Positions 36,043-45,703 are shown, counted from the stretch's first letter. The stretch is DNA of 64,000 nucleotides from Clostridiales bacterium UBA1316 (GCA_002307055.1 DBTM01000043.1:25314-89313), one strand, 5' to 3'. Numbers and translations: made by a program. The notes: generated by a model not told the origin, from the letters alone.

Positions 36043-37809
36043 TTAATCCTCCCCGCTGTCATGACGCCGCTTTTCTTGGTATTTGAGCAGCTCGGCTAAG
36101 GGGTCCTTTTTACCGCTCATTTTTTGTTTTTCGGCTCTTGTTTTTGCTATGTAATCCCGCATGGCTTTATTACTGTTGGGCATCGACTCCGGTTTTTGAA
36201 TAATGGCGGAAAATTGCGAGGCCTCGGCATTATTCAGCTCCGTCAAAAGCGCTGCCGGGGTGATGTCCAGCCCTTCTTTTTGTCGCTTCCGCAGCAAGCT
36301 GAACAGCCTGCAAAGGAAGGGCGAGGTAAAATCCTCTTCACATAATTTGAGCTCCTCCGCGGTAGCGAAAAGCTCGTTATCGAGCATTAAAAGCCGTATA
36401 ATACCCTCTTCCGCTGCCGCCGAATAGATATTTTCATACCGGATGGATTTATCGTTGGGCTGTATGTTGGCAGCGACATTATACTCTTTGGCTTCATTCC
36501 TCTTCTTTTCCGCCGTGATGCGCCGTTTAAACGCCTTTTTTATCTCGTTGTTCACGGCTTCAGCTGAAATTCCTGCGGTCTCCGCCACTTTTGAAGCATA
36601 TATCTCGCGTTTTACCGAGTTTTCAATTTTTGACAGCATATCGGTCGCTTCAGTCAGATAGCCCAGCCTGCCCTCATCCGTTTCAAGGCTGTATTTTACC
36701 TTAATGGACATGAGCTTATAATCGATGTCATTCTCGCTTCTGTCAAGCAGCAGGCTAAATGCGTCACGCCCGAATTTTTTAATATATTCATCCGGGTCTT
36801 TCGCGCCCTGCATTTTGATGAGCTTGATACCCACGCCCGTCTTCCCGAGTATATCGATCGCGCGCTGCGACGCCTTGACCCCGGCTGAATCCGCGTCGTA
36901 CGCAATCACAACCGTTTGTGTGTACCGTGTCATCAGTCTGGCCTGCTCCTCCGTCAGCGAGGTGCCGAGCGAGGCAACCGCACAGTCAAAACCAGCCTGA
37001 TGAAGAGCGACAACATCAATATTCCCTTCGGTCAGTATCAGCATTCCCGCCTTTGTTTTCTTGGCAAGATTCAAAGCAAAGAGGTTCCTGCTCTTATCAA
37101 AGACGATTGTCTCTTTTGAATTCAGATATTTAGGTTCTCCGTCTCCAAGAATCCGTCCCGAAAAGCCAATGACACTGCCCCGTACATCGATCACAGGAAA
37201 CATCAGTCGGTTTCGGAAAGCATCATAGACGCTTTGAGATTCCTTTTGACTCTCCTTGATAAGTCCCGCTTCCAGAAGCTCTTGTCTGGTATAGCCTTTT
37301 TTTGTCATGGCATTATATAACGCGTTCCAGGAATCCGGGGCCGCACCGAGGCCAAACCGTATCACCATCGCTTTAGAAATATCTCTTTTGATGAGATACT
37401 TAATCGCCTCATTGCCCTGCGGTGTCGATAATACGGAATTGAAAAACCGCGCCGCGTCGCTGTTAAGTTCCAATATCCGTGCCCGTCTGCTCTGCGTCTC
37501 CTTTGAAACAGTGTCATCCGGTACGGTTAAGCCCGCACGTTTGGCAAGTACTTCAACAGCGTCCTGATACGAAAGCTTCTCTGCCTCCATTATAAAATTA
37601 ATAACACCGCCGCCTTTTCCGCACCCAAAGCAATGGTAGAACTGCTTGTCCAGGCTGACGGAAAACGACGGTGTTTTTTCGCTGTGAAACGGGCAGAGCC
37701 CAAACATATTGTTCCCGCTTTTTTTAGTCAGGTGCACATAATCGCCGACAACCTCGGCGATATCGTTTTTCCTGACGAGCTCTTCAAGGAACATTTCAGG
37801 AAAAGCCAT
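36043..37809 (-). CDS. dnaG: DNA primase
   Basis: The 588-residue protein has the N-terminal CHC2 zinc finger (CPFH then CFGCGKGG, about residues 38-65), the TOPRIM catalytic core with LTEGNIDVVALHQ and AYDADSAG, and a C-terminal DnaB-interaction region. It makes RNA primers at the replication fork. The ATG at 37809 lies 11 bases after AAAGGA; the frame extends to 37854 without a site. It heads the dnaG-sigma paralogue-rpoD operon, the clostridial version of the macromolecular synthesis operon. Confidence 0.95.
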   Translation of the reverse strand: MAFPEMFLEELVRKNDIAEVVGDYVHLTKKSGNNMFGLCPFHSEKTPSFSVSLDKQFYHCFGCGKGGGVINFIMEAEKLSYQDAVEVLAKRAGLTVPDDTVSKETQSRRARILELNSDAARFFNSVLSTPQGNEAIKYLIKRDISKAMVIRFGLGAAPDSWNALYNAMTKKGYTRQELLEAGLIKESQKESQSVYDAFRNRLMFPVIDVRGSVIGFSGRILGDGEPKYLNSKETIVFDKSRNLFALNLAKKTKAGMLILTEGNIDVVALHQAGFDCAVASLGTSLTEEQARLMTRYTQTVVIAYDADSAGVKASQRAIDILGKTGVGIKLIKMQGAKDPDEYIKKFGRDAFSLLLDRSENDIDYKLMSIKVKYSLETDEGRLGYLTEATDMLSKIENSVKREIYASKVAETAGISAEAVNNEIKKAFKRRITAEKKRNEAKEYNVAANIQPNDKSIRYENIYSAAAEEGIIRLLMLDNELFATAEELKLCEEDFTSPFLCRLFSLLRKRQKEGLDITPAALLTELNNAEASQFSAIIQKPESMPNSNKAMRDYIAKTRAEKQKMSGKKDPLAELLKYQEKRRHDSGED

Positions 37810-37952
37810 TGATTGACCATTCCTTTCATCGGTTTTATATCCCGGTACATACACGATGGTATTTATACCATTGAATTCACTGTTTTATACATTATTAATA
37901 CTGAACAAGACCAAAATTCCGAATTCTCGCGGCTTTATTCCCGCATTTGCCC

Positions 37953-38966
37953 CTATTTTACCTGCCACGCTTCGGGAATAAAAAGCGTGCTGAACTGTGA
38001 CATAGCATATTTATCGGTCATCCCCGAAACATAATCGGCCGCCGCGCGCCGGAGGCCATCCTGCTCGGCAAAAATCAGATAGTCCGGCGGGAGGTGATCC
38101 GGATTTTTCAAATAATACTCGTAGATGCCGCTTAATATTCCAAAAACCTTTTTCTCTTCACTTTTTGCCCGCAGATTTGTATAGACGTTTTCATACATAA
38201 AGTTATGGAAACTATCAAAAACAAAATTTATATTCGGACTCATGCAGATACGCGCACCCGTCAGACTCGCATGGAGGATATCTTTGATCATCGTGTCAAT
38301 CCGAGCGCTGTAGTTGTCTCCGAGCGCGCATATAATTTCCTCGGGGATATCAGCCTCATTGAGTATTCCTGCTCTGATGGCATCGTCAACATCATGGTTG
38401 ATATAAGCCGCTCTGTCCGCGATTCGGACAATCTGTCCTTCCAGCGTTTCCGCCAATCTGTCCGCCGTATGCGTCACGATGCCGTTTCGGACCTCATATG
38501 TAAGGTTTAAGCCTTTTCCGTCCTTCTCGATTTTGTCGATTACCCGGAGGCTTTGATCCGCGTGCCTGAAACCGCCCTCAGCCACGAGAATGTCATTCAT
38601 GGCGCGTTCACCGGCATGTCCGAACGGCGTATGTCCAAGGTCATGCCCGAGCGCAATCGCTTCTGTCAGATCCTCGTTAAGCTCAAGGGCACGCGCGATT
38701 GTTCTGGCAATGCGGCTCACCTCAAGGGTATGCGTCAGTCTGGTCCTGTAGTGGTCGCCCTCCGGCTGTAAAAACACCTGCGTCTTATGCATCAGTCTCC
38801 GAAATGATTTGCTGTGAATAATCCTGTCAACATCCCTCTGGAAACAGGTTCGGACGTCACATTCAAGCTCAGGGATGGCGCGTCCCTTTGTGTTTACGGC
38901 AAGGACACCTCTTTGGGATATCACAACCTTTTCAAGAGCTTCGCGTTTTTCTCTGAAATTTGTCAT
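37953..38966 (-). CDS. dgt: Deoxyguanosinetriphosphate triphosphohydrolase-like HD protein
   Basis: The 337-residue protein has an HD phosphohydrolase domain with RLTHTLEVSRIARTIA and GHDLGHTPFGHAGE, giving the H...HD...D metal ligands of dGTPase-type enzymes. It would split dNTPs into deoxynucleoside and triphosphate. It is shorter than E. coli Dgt, as usual for Firmicutes. The ATG follows AAAGGAAG. It lies upstream of dnaG on the same strand with a gap of about 140 bases. Confidence 0.92.
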   Translation of the reverse strand: MTNFREKREALEKVVISQRGVLAVNTKGRAIPELECDVRTCFQRDVDRIIHSKSFRRLMHKTQVFLQPEGDHYRTRLTHTLEVSRIARTIARALELNEDLTEAIALGHDLGHTPFGHAGERAMNDILVAEGGFRHADQSLRVIDKIEKDGKGLNLTYEVRNGIVTHTADRLAETLEGQIVRIADRAAYINHDVDDAIRAGILNEADIPEEIICALGDNYSARIDTMIKDILHASLTGARICMSPNINFVFDSFHNFMYENVYTNLRAKSEEKKVFGILSGIYEYYLKNPDHLPPDYLIFAEQDGLRRAAADYVSGMTDKYAMSQFSTLFIPEAWQVK

Positions 38967-39088
38967 GATATTCTTCCTTTCACTTTTTCACTACATTATC
39001 TTATACGCCGTGAAAATCTCGAACCCTTTTTATTTATTAAATAAAAATATAACTATCGTGATGTATCAGCTTTCCAGCGTCTCCGCTT

Positions 39089-39114
39089 GTCGTTCCCGCG
39101 CAGGCGGGAATGAC
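39089..39114. repeat. GTC(G/A)TTCCCGC palindromic intergenic element
   Basis: An 11-bp hairpin, GTCGTTCCCGC (39089-39099) with GCGGGAATGAC, has one G-U pair and a 4-base loop and lies in the gap upstream of dgt. It matches the widespread GTCATTCCCGC-type repeat of bacterial intergenic regions. No T run follows. Confidence 0.65.
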
Positions 39115-39167
39115 AGACGCGTAACGCGATAATGCTGAGTTAATGCGTTAGCTATAAATAAAAATTG

Positions 39168-39195
39168 CGATGAAACAGCTGTCGCTGTTTCATCG
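39168..39195 (-). terminator. Terminator after rodA
   Basis: A perfect 11-bp stem, CGATGAAACAG (39168-39178) with 39185-39195, is followed on the minus strand by CAATTTTTATTT. It lies 33 bases past the rodA stop. Confidence 0.88.
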
Positions 39196-39227
39196 TCGCC
39201 GCAACGCCCATATGATTTATACAGCGC

Positions 39228-40415
39228 TTATCTTTCATAGCTGCGGGCGCGCATCGGTTTTGGCCGCATCTTAATGCCGGATACGATTCCCATCGCAGCG
39301 AACATCGTGACGAGCGAAGAGCCGCCGTAGCTGAGAAAAGGCAGTGTCAGTCCGATAACCGGCGTCAGTCCCAGACACATGCCGATATTCTCAAACGTCT
39401 GCGCAATCAGCATTGCCGCAATTCCCGTGCACACGAGCATCCCAATCGTATTGTTGGATTTGATGCCGACATAGATGCATCGTGTAATAATTGCTATAAG
39501 CAGTACAATGATGAGAAAACACCCGGCAAAGCCAAGCTCCTCCCCCGCGACTGAAAAGATAAAATCCGTATATTGCTTCGGCACAGACCCCGCCTGCGTC
39601 ATAATACCGTGAAAAAGCCCCTGACCCAAGAAACCGCCGCCTGAAATAGCAATTTTACTTTGGTTGGGCTGCCACAAAAAGGTAAGTCCTTTTGGGTCGA
39701 TGGTCGGATCATACGGAGCAAGAATCCGGGCTCTCTGATTGTCTGACAGAAACACACCCCACGCCAATGGAATAAGTGCCCCGACAACACCCAAGCCGAG
39801 TAATAACCATTTTAAATCAACACCGCCGACAAACAGCATAATGATCAGAATAAACACATAAACAAGCGCTGACCCAAGGTCTTTGGATGAAATGAGAATA
39901 AAAATGAACAGAATTCCAAAAACAATGATAATTTTTAAAAGCGATATCGGCGTATTCAGCGTTCTTCGTTCCTTATAATCAGAAATCATTTTCGCGATAA
40001 TAATGATATAAGGAATCTTCACAACCTCCGCCGGCTGTATACCGGTTGACCCGAACCGCAGCCACGCTTTGTTTCCCGCATCACCGACACCCCAAATAAA
40101 AAGCGTCGAAATAAAGAGAATACTCAGAACGTATAAAACCTTTGACTTATCAGCCATGGTGTCTACATCCAGCAGCGAGAAAAGAATATAAAGCCCGATT
40201 CCGATAATGAGCGAAACAATCTGTATAAAAACACTTGAGCTCCCGGCTGTGTTTTTAGTGGAGCTGTAAATCAATATAATACCGTAAATTGTGCAGGAAA
40301 CGCAAAGAGAAAGCAGAAGCATATCTGATTCTCTTATGTATTTTAAGATGCTGTCGAGTTTCTTTTTCACTAAGCCGCTCCTGTCGTCAAGAATACTTGC
40401 TGTTAATTTTAGCAT
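39228..40415 (-). CDS. rodA: SEDS-family peptidoglycan polymerase, RodA
   Basis: The 395-residue protein has about ten membrane helices and the SEDS motifs GIQPAEVVKI, SSKDLGSALV and the terminal TPVIGLTLPFLSYGGSS. RodA polymerises lipid II glycan strands for cell elongation. FtsW is the other possibility; the length and SKDLG motif fit RodA slightly better. Its cognate class B PBP is not adjacent. The ribosome site upstream of the ATG (GAAAGAG) is weak. It is transcribed divergently from tsaE. Confidence 0.88.
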   Translation of the reverse strand: MLKLTASILDDRSGLVKKKLDSILKYIRESDMLLLSLCVSCTIYGIILIYSSTKNTAGSSSVFIQIVSLIIGIGLYILFSLLDVDTMADKSKVLYVLSILFISTLFIWGVGDAGNKAWLRFGSTGIQPAEVVKIPYIIIIAKMISDYKERRTLNTPISLLKIIIVFGILFIFILISSKDLGSALVYVFILIIMLFVGGVDLKWLLLGLGVVGALIPLAWGVFLSDNQRARILAPYDPTIDPKGLTFLWQPNQSKIAISGGGFLGQGLFHGIMTQAGSVPKQYTDFIFSVAGEELGFAGCFLIIVLLIAIITRCIYVGIKSNNTIGMLVCTGIAAMLIAQTFENIGMCLGLTPVIGLTLPFLSYGGSSLVTMFAAMGIVSGIKMRPKPMRARSYER

Positions 40416-40469
40416 TTTTTCTCTTTCGAGTAAACAGATTTCTCATAATACAAACATTAAAATGCCTCT

Positions 40470-40497
40470 TTAACATTTTATTCACAAGTGGTATACT
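40470..40497 (+). promoter_or_regulatory. Promoter of the tsaE-tsaB operon
   Basis: TTAACA (40470-40475), a 16-base spacer and TATACT (40492-40497) stand 36 bases before the tsaE ATG. Confidence 0.65.
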
Positions 40498-40533
40498 TTC
40501 AATGTTTGTACAATCAGCAGAAAAGGTGACCTG

Positions 40534-40959
40534 ATGACGATTGTTTTAAATTCCGACAGCGCGCATGATACGGCCGAAGCCGGGCGCTCACTTGCCGCCC
40601 AACTGAATAAAGGCAGCTGTGTCGCTCTTTTTGGTGACTTAGGTGCCGGAAAAACGTCGTTTGTCAGAGGTCTGGCTGAGGGCCTGGGCCTGAAAGCCCG
40701 CGTGACAAGCCCAACCTTTACCATTGTCAACGAATATTTAGGCACTGTCCCGCTTTTTCATTTTGATATGTACCGTCTGAAAAGCGAGGACGAGCTCTTC
40801 GAGCTCGGCTGGGACGATTACCTTGACCGCGGCGGCATTATCGCCGTTGAATGGAGCGAACGCGCCGCCAATTCCTTCCCGGAAAATACCGTCCGCGTTC
40901 ACATCGAGAAAACGGGTGAGCACAGCCGCCGGATCGAAATCGTTTATCCCGAGGAGTAA
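40534..40959 (+). CDS. tsaE: tRNA threonylcarbamoyladenosine biosynthesis ATPase TsaE
   Basis: The 141-residue protein has the P-loop GDLGAGKTSF (about residues 34-43), the TSPTFTIVNEY motif and the HFDMYRL segment of TsaE. It is the ATPase that drives the TsaB-TsaD complex in forming t6A at position 37 of ANN-decoding tRNAs. The ATG follows AAAGGTGA. The next gene, two bases away, is its partner tsaB. Confidence 0.96.
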   Translation: MTIVLNSDSAHDTAEAGRSLAAQLNKGSCVALFGDLGAGKTSFVRGLAEGLGLKARVTSPTFTIVNEYLGTVPLFHFDMYRLKSEDELFELGWDDYLDRGGIIAVEWSERAANSFPENTVRVHIEKTGEHSRRIEIVYPEE

Positions 40960-40961
40960 TT

Positions 40962-41666
40962 ATGATAACACTGTCTATTGAATCGTCCGCTAAATCGGCC
41001 TCCGTCGCGCTGACGGACGGCTCCAGCCTCCTCGCTCAGTACTTTCAGAATTCGGGCCTGACGCATAGCCGGACGCTGCTGAAAATGGCGGAAGACATGC
41101 TTTCTAATCTTGATATGAAAGTCAAGGACCTGGAGCTTATCGCTGTCGCCAGCGGCCCCGGCTCCTTCACAGGAATACGTATCGGCGTCTCCGCGGCTAT
41201 CGGGCTTGCCTGGGGAGCCAATCTCCCAATCTGCGGCGTATCGACACTGGAAGCGATGGCTCACCCGCCTGAGCAACCGGACTGCGTGATCTGCCCGGTG
41301 ATGGATGCCCGCCGCAGCCAGGTTTACACAGCATCCTTCGCGTATACCGAGGGCCGCCTGCTGCGCCTCAGCCCGGACCGCGCCCTATCGCTCGCCGAGC
41401 TCTCCGCTGAAGCTTCCGCGTCCGGCAAGCCCTATCTTCTTGTTGGAGACGGCGCGCAGCTGTGTTATAATGCTTTTTCAGTAACCGGCGGCATCTCCTG
41501 CGCCCTGGCCCCCATCCCGCTCCGATATCAAACCGCCTGGGGCGTTGCGTGCGCTTCCGTTAACGCGCCGAAAACAGCCGCGTCGGAGCTCAAGCCCAAC
41601 TATCTCAGGGCCTCGCAGGCCGAACGCGAACGTCAGGAAAAGCAGGACAAGCAGACCGGCTCGTAA
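40962..41666 (+). CDS. tsaB: tRNA threonylcarbamoyladenosine biosynthesis protein TsaB
   Basis: The 234-residue protein is an ASKHA-fold member with LSIESSAKSASVAL at the N-terminus and the GPGSFTGIRIG motif (about residues 66-76) typical of TsaB/YeaZ. It is the scaffold partner of TsaD in t6A formation and is not itself catalytic. It begins two bases after tsaE. tsaD is not in the window. In many Clostridia rimI follows; here it does not. Confidence 0.95.
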   Translation: MITLSIESSAKSASVALTDGSSLLAQYFQNSGLTHSRTLLKMAEDMLSNLDMKVKDLELIAVASGPGSFTGIRIGVSAAIGLAWGANLPICGVSTLEAMAHPPEQPDCVICPVMDARRSQVYTASFAYTEGRLLRLSPDRALSLAELSAEASASGKPYLLVGDGAQLCYNAFSVTGGISCALAPIPLRYQTAWGVACASVNAPKTAASELKPNYLRASQAERERQEKQDKQTGS

Positions 41667-41787
41667 AGAGCAGTCAATAACACTCTTAATTATTGTACAG
41701 CGGCAGCCTTTGTAAACCGTTATCCTCAAACATCTCATCAATTGACCGGCGGAATTGATGACGCGGAAATAAACGCCGGAGAAATGG

Positions 41788-42426
41788 ATGAATATTATGG
41801 CATCATTACATGTTCTCGACCATCCCCTCCTGCAGCACAAGCTATCAATCATCAGGGACAAAAACACGAGCGTCAAAGAATTCCGCGAGCTCATCTCCGA
41901 GATTGCCACGCTGATGTGCTATGAGGCAACGCGGGACCTGCCCGTTGAAATCTGCAATGTTGAGACGCCTGTGGCTATGGCAAAGGTCAAGAAAATAGCC
42001 GGTAAAAAAATGGCTGTTGTCCCCATTCTCCGCGCCGGGCTCGGCATGGTTGACGGGATGCTCACCCTCGTCCCCTCCGCCAAGGTCGGCCATATCGGTT
42101 TATACAGGGACCCCGACACGCTGGAGCCGGTCGAATACTACTGCAAGCTGCCCAAGGATATCGCCGAGCGCGAGGTCTATCTCGTTGACCCCATGCTCGC
42201 CACCGGCGGCAGCGCCACCGCCGCCATCCGTTTCATCAAAAACTACGGCTGCACCCATATTAAGCTTATGTGCATCATCTCCGCGCCGGAGGGTATCGCC
42301 CGCGTTCAGGCCGATCACCCTGATGTTGACATATTCGTCGCTGCCGTCGATGAAAAGCTCAACAGCCACGGCTATATCGTCCCCGGCCTCGGTGACGCCG
42401 GCGACCGCATCTTCGGTACGAAGTAA
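41788..42426 (+). CDS. upp: Uracil phosphoribosyltransferase
   Basis: The 212-residue protein has the PRPP-binding loop [18 protein letters not shown] (about residues 126-143) and the C-terminal uracil-binding [17 protein letters not shown]. It converts uracil and PRPP to UMP in pyrimidine salvage. The ATG at 41788 is six bases after GGAG; an ATG at 41797 is possible. About 55 bases upstream a 9-bp inverted repeat (TCATCAATT and AATTGATGA) could fold in the leader. Confidence 0.96.
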   Translation: MNIMASLHVLDHPLLQHKLSIIRDKNTSVKEFRELISEIATLMCYEATRDLPVEICNVETPVAMAKVKKIAGKKMAVVPILRAGLGMVDGMLTLVPSAKVGHIGLYRDPDTLEPVEYYCKLPKDIAEREVYLVDPMLATGGSATAAIRFIKNYGCTHIKLMCIISAPEGIARVQADHPDVDIFVAAVDEKLNSHGYIVPGLGDAGDRIFGTK

Positions 42427-42554
42427 GCTCCAACACGTCAATAACACCGAAGCCTCACGGCTGAAGGGGAAAATATTCAGGTACAGGGTACGATTCGTAT
42501 TCTGTACCGTTTCCTGTTGTGCTTATTTTAATGCGTTGAGAGGAAGTAAATACG

Positions 42555-43529
42555 ATGATTGTACTGCAGAATATCAACAAAACATTCCGCGTCGCAAAGC
42601 GTCAGCCCGGCTTCGGGCAAGCCTTTAAAGCCTTATTCGCCCGTGAATACGAGACGGTTCACGCCCTTGATGATGTCAATTTCACAATCCGCGACGGTGA
42701 AATGGTTGGTTATATCGGCCCCAACGGCGCCGGTAAAAGCACAACAATCAAAATCATGTGCGGCGTCCTGACGCCTGACAGCGGCACCTGCCGGATTGAC
42801 GGACGCACCCCCTGGGAAGACCGGATTGCCCACACGCAGCATATCGGCGTCGTTTTCGGTCAGCGCAGTCAGCTCTGGTGGGATGTCCCCGTCTGCGACA
42901 GCTTTGAGCTGATCCGTGATATCTATAACGTGGATGACGCGGCATACAAACGCAAGCTTGACGAGCTCGCCGCGCTGCTTGATTTGTCCGAGCTTTTAAA
43001 AACACCGGCGCGCAGTCTCAGCCTCGGTCAGCGCATGCGCTGTGAGCTGGCCGCCTCCCTGCTGCACAGCCCCAATATCCTCTTCCTGGACGAGCCGACC
43101 ATCGGCCTCGACGCCGTATCCAAAATCGCCGTCCGGCAGTATATTAAAAAGCTCAACGCCGATCACGGCACCACCGTCATCCTGACAACGCACGACATGC
43201 AGGATATCGAAGCCTTAACCGAGCGTATCCTGCTCATCGGCAAGGGCCGCATCCTGCTTGACGGCAGCCTTCAGGAGCTCAAAAAGCATTCCTCCGAACG
43301 CAAAACCGTTGTTTTTGATTATCACGGCGAGCTGCCCCTTCTCTGTGACGGTATGACCTTAAAAGACCACCGAGAAAGCCGCCTGACCATCGAGCTCAAC
43401 CCTCTTATATGCTCCGTCTCAACGGCCATCGCCTATTTATCCGCGCAGGTGGAGGTGCTGGACATTTCCGTTTCGGACATCAGCGCCGAGGAAATGGTCG
43501 CGGGCCTGTATAAGGAATACCGCATATGA
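42555..43529 (+). CDS. ABC-2 type transporter, ATP-binding protein
   Basis: The 324-residue protein has a Walker A loop GPNGAGKST (about residues 55-63), signature LSLGQRMR and Walker B ILFLDEP, then a C-terminal domain of about 90 residues. The insert between the first strands and Walker A (about residues 12-35) is typical of the COG4586-type exporters that work with two separate permeases, as encoded here. The start follows AGAGGAAG. Its stop overlaps the next start (ATGA). The substrate is unknown. Confidence 0.92.
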   Translation: MIVLQNINKTFRVAKRQPGFGQAFKALFAREYETVHALDDVNFTIRDGEMVGYIGPNGAGKSTTIKIMCGVLTPDSGTCRIDGRTPWEDRIAHTQHIGVVFGQRSQLWWDVPVCDSFELIRDIYNVDDAAYKRKLDELAALLDLSELLKTPARSLSLGQRMRCELAASLLHSPNILFLDEPTIGLDAVSKIAVRQYIKKLNADHGTTVILTTHDMQDIEALTERILLIGKGRILLDGSLQELKKHSSERKTVVFDYHGELPLLCDGMTLKDHRESRLTIELNPLICSVSTAIAYLSAQVEVLDISVSDISAEEMVAGLYKEYRI

Positions 43530-44329
43530 AAAAATACATGGCCATTATCCGCATCCGCTTTTCAAACAGCCTGCAATACCGCACGGCGGCTCTGGCTGGC
43601 CTTGTGACGCAATTTGCTTGGGGCTTCATGGAAATACTCGCCTTTTCGGCCTTTTACAGAGCGAACCCGTCCGCTTTCCCGATGACTTTTTCGCAGACAG
43701 TCTCTTACATATGGCTTCAACAAGCATTAGTGATGTTATTTATGGTCTGGTTCTTCGAAGCCGATATATTCAAGGCGATTTCCGACGGCAGCATCGCCTA
43801 TGAGCTCGCGCGCCCTGTCGACCTATATAACCGCTGGTTCTGCCAGTCCATCGCCAACAGGCTCTCTAAAGCCGTACTGCGGTGTATTCCCATTCTCATC
43901 GTCGCCTTTCTCATCCCCGGACCCTTCAGAATGTCCCTGCCGCCGAGCGCCGCCCAGTTTCTGCTCTTTCTCATATCCGCTGCGCTCAGCCTGTGCGTCG
44001 TCGTGGTATTCAGTATGATCATCTACATATCCACCTTCTACACCCTGTCACCAATCGGCGTGCGCATCATCTCGGCCGTCCTTGCGGACTTTTTAGCCGG
44101 TGGGACAGTCCCTCTGCCTTTCTTCCCTCCGGCCTTTCGCGCCGTTGCGGAGCTCCTGCCCTTTGCCGCCATGCAGAACATGCCGCTTCGTCTCTACAGC
44201 GGCAACATCGCGGGCTCCGACGCCGTGCGCGGCATCGGCCTACAGGTATTCTGGCTGCTTGCTCTCACGCTCATCGGCAAGCTCATGATGCGTCACGCCC
44301 TCAAACGCGTCGTTGTCCAAGGAGGTTAG
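43526..44329 (+). CDS. ABC-2 family transporter permease 1
   Basis: The 267-residue protein has about six membrane helices and the layout of COG4587-type ABC-2 permeases. Its start overlaps the ATPase stop by four bases. It would form a heterodimeric channel with the next gene product. Sequence alone does not give the substrate. Confidence 0.87.
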   Translation: MKKYMAIIRIRFSNSLQYRTAALAGLVTQFAWGFMEILAFSAFYRANPSAFPMTFSQTVSYIWLQQALVMLFMVWFFEADIFKAISDGSIAYELARPVDLYNRWFCQSIANRLSKAVLRCIPILIVAFLIPGPFRMSLPPSAAQFLLFLISAALSLCVVVVFSMIIYISTFYTLSPIGVRIISAVLADFLAGGTVPLPFFPPAFRAVAELLPFAAMQNMPLRLYSGNIAGSDAVRGIGLQVFWLLALTLIGKLMMRHALKRVVVQGG

Positions 44330-44404
44330 TGGGTAAACGTTTTCACGACCATTTACTACGCAAAGCATTGATTTTTATAATCAGATTGAAGGTGATAAAG
44401 TCAT

Positions 44405-45181
44405 ATGAAGCTGTATTTAAAGTTTTTCGCGATGAACCTTAAAAGTCAGATGCAATATAAGGTTTCATTTTTCCTGACGGCTATGGGGCAGTTTCTCGTC
44501 TCTTTTTCCGCGCTTCTCGGCGTCTGGTTCATGTTCACCCGCTTTAATGCGGTTGAAGGCTTCAGCTTTCCGCAGGTGCTCCTGTGCTTTGCCGCGGTGC
44601 TGATGGCTTTCTCGCTCGCCGAATGCTTCGGCCGTGGCTTTGACGTCTTCCCGCAAATGATCAGCAACGGTGAATTTGACCGCGCGCTCGTCCGCCCGCG
44701 GCAAGAGGTCTTTCAGGTTCTCGCAATGAAAATGGAGTTCACGCGCATGGGTCGGCTTTTGCAGGCTGTGCTGGTCTTTTGCTACGCGCTCCCCGCCAGC
44801 GGCGTCCTCTGGACCTGGGATAAAATATTGACGCTCATTTTGATGATATCCTGCGGCAGCATCATCTTCTTCTGCCTGTTTTTAATCTACGCCGCCATCT
44901 CCTTTTTCACCATCGAAGGCCTGGAATTCATGAATGTCTTCACCGACGGCGGCAGAGAATTCGGCCGCTACCCCTTCTCAGTCTACGGCAAGGACGTCCT
45001 CAAATTCCTGACCTACATCATCCCCCTTGCCCTTTTCCAATACTATCCCCTTCTCTATCTGCTCGGCAAAACCACGAATGTCCTCTATATGCTGACCCCA
45101 ATATTAGGCCTTCTTTTCATCATCCCCAGCACCGTCTTCTGGAAATTCGGTCTCAGGAAATACAAATCGACAGGCTCGTAG
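44405..45181 (+). CDS. ABC-2 family transporter permease 2
   Basis: The 258-residue protein has about six membrane helices and resembles the COG3694-type permease that pairs with the preceding one. The ATG follows AAGGTGA. The three genes make a complete exporter: one ATPase and two permeases. No regulator lies beside them. Confidence 0.87.
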   Translation: MKLYLKFFAMNLKSQMQYKVSFFLTAMGQFLVSFSALLGVWFMFTRFNAVEGFSFPQVLLCFAAVLMAFSLAECFGRGFDVFPQMISNGEFDRALVRPRQEVFQVLAMKMEFTRMGRLLQAVLVFCYALPASGVLWTWDKILTLILMISCGSIIFFCLFLIYAAISFFTIEGLEFMNVFTDGGREFGRYPFSVYGKDVLKFLTYIIPLALFQYYPLLYLLGKTTNVLYMLTPILGLLFIIPSTVFWKFGLRKYKSTGS

Positions 45182-45260
45182 TTAAATTTCGCACACAACA
45201 GCCATAGAAGTCGAATACGCATTCTGCCTGGTTCTTTGCTCCAGGAGGCTGCGAACCGCC

Positions 45261-45290
45261 GTAGGGGCAGACCTCGTGTCTGCCCTTCGT
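45261..45290. repeat. GTAGGGGC-type palindromic repeat
   Basis: GGGCAGAC (45265-45272) pairs perfectly with GTCTGCCC (45278-45285) after a 5-base loop, framed by GTAG and TTCG. It is related to the element pair at 7776-7860. The surrounding 45182-45400 stretch has no gene; it also holds a direct repeat ACGACAGAATT twice near 45320-45345. Confidence 0.7.
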
Positions 45291-45400
45291 CCTTCAAGTG
45301 TAATGGTCTGCGGGTTTCTTACGACAGAATTACGACAGAATTCTAATTTTACCAAATATATACTGGTAGCCATTTAACAAGTATGATATTATTCAAGTAA

Positions 45401-45627
45401 TTTTTGATATATGTGTTAAATGAGAAGTACCAAAATATAGGGTATGGCAGTGAAGCAACGAAAACGATGATTGATTATGCTTTTAAACAAAGGGTTCATC
45501 GGATTTATGCTGAATGTGCTCCGCAAAATGAGCCATCTTGGAAGGTTGTGGAATGTGTCGGACTAACGAGAGGCACATTTTAGACAGAACGTTTCTTTTC
45601 GTGCTGATGAAAATGGAAATCCGAGAG
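45401..45627 (+). pseudogene. Remnant of a GNAT acetyltransferase gene
   Basis: In one frame the text reads NEKYQNIGYGSEATKTMIDY, then HRIYAECAPQNEPSWKVVE, which matches the acetyl-CoA-binding core of GNAT N-acetyltransferases of RimJ type (GYGSEA loop and N-x-x-SWKV helix). After VGLTR a frameshift is needed to continue as EAHFRQNVSFRADENGNP. The N-terminal half is missing and the homology ends at the left arm of the inverted-repeat element at 45628. This is a broken gene. Confidence 0.85.
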
Positions 45628-45678
45628 AACCCCTGCTCCACCTTGGGGGAGCTGTCGCCCGCAGGCGACTGAGGGGGA
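45628..45678 (+). repeat. Left inverted repeat of the DUF559 cassette
   Basis: The arm begins AACCCCTGCTCCACC, goes through CTTGGGGGAG, a GTCGCC/GGCGAC hairpin and ends CTGAGGGGGA. The matching right arm has only two differences, at arm positions 7 and 24. Confidence 0.9.
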
Positions 45679-45703
45679 GACCTAGCTGAAAGGAGCACAT
45701 ATC

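Noticed and set aside
41730..41757. Inverted repeat before upp as a PyrR or T-box regulator
   Set aside because: It is only a 9-bp stem with no T run and no PyrR or T-box consensus; too little to call.
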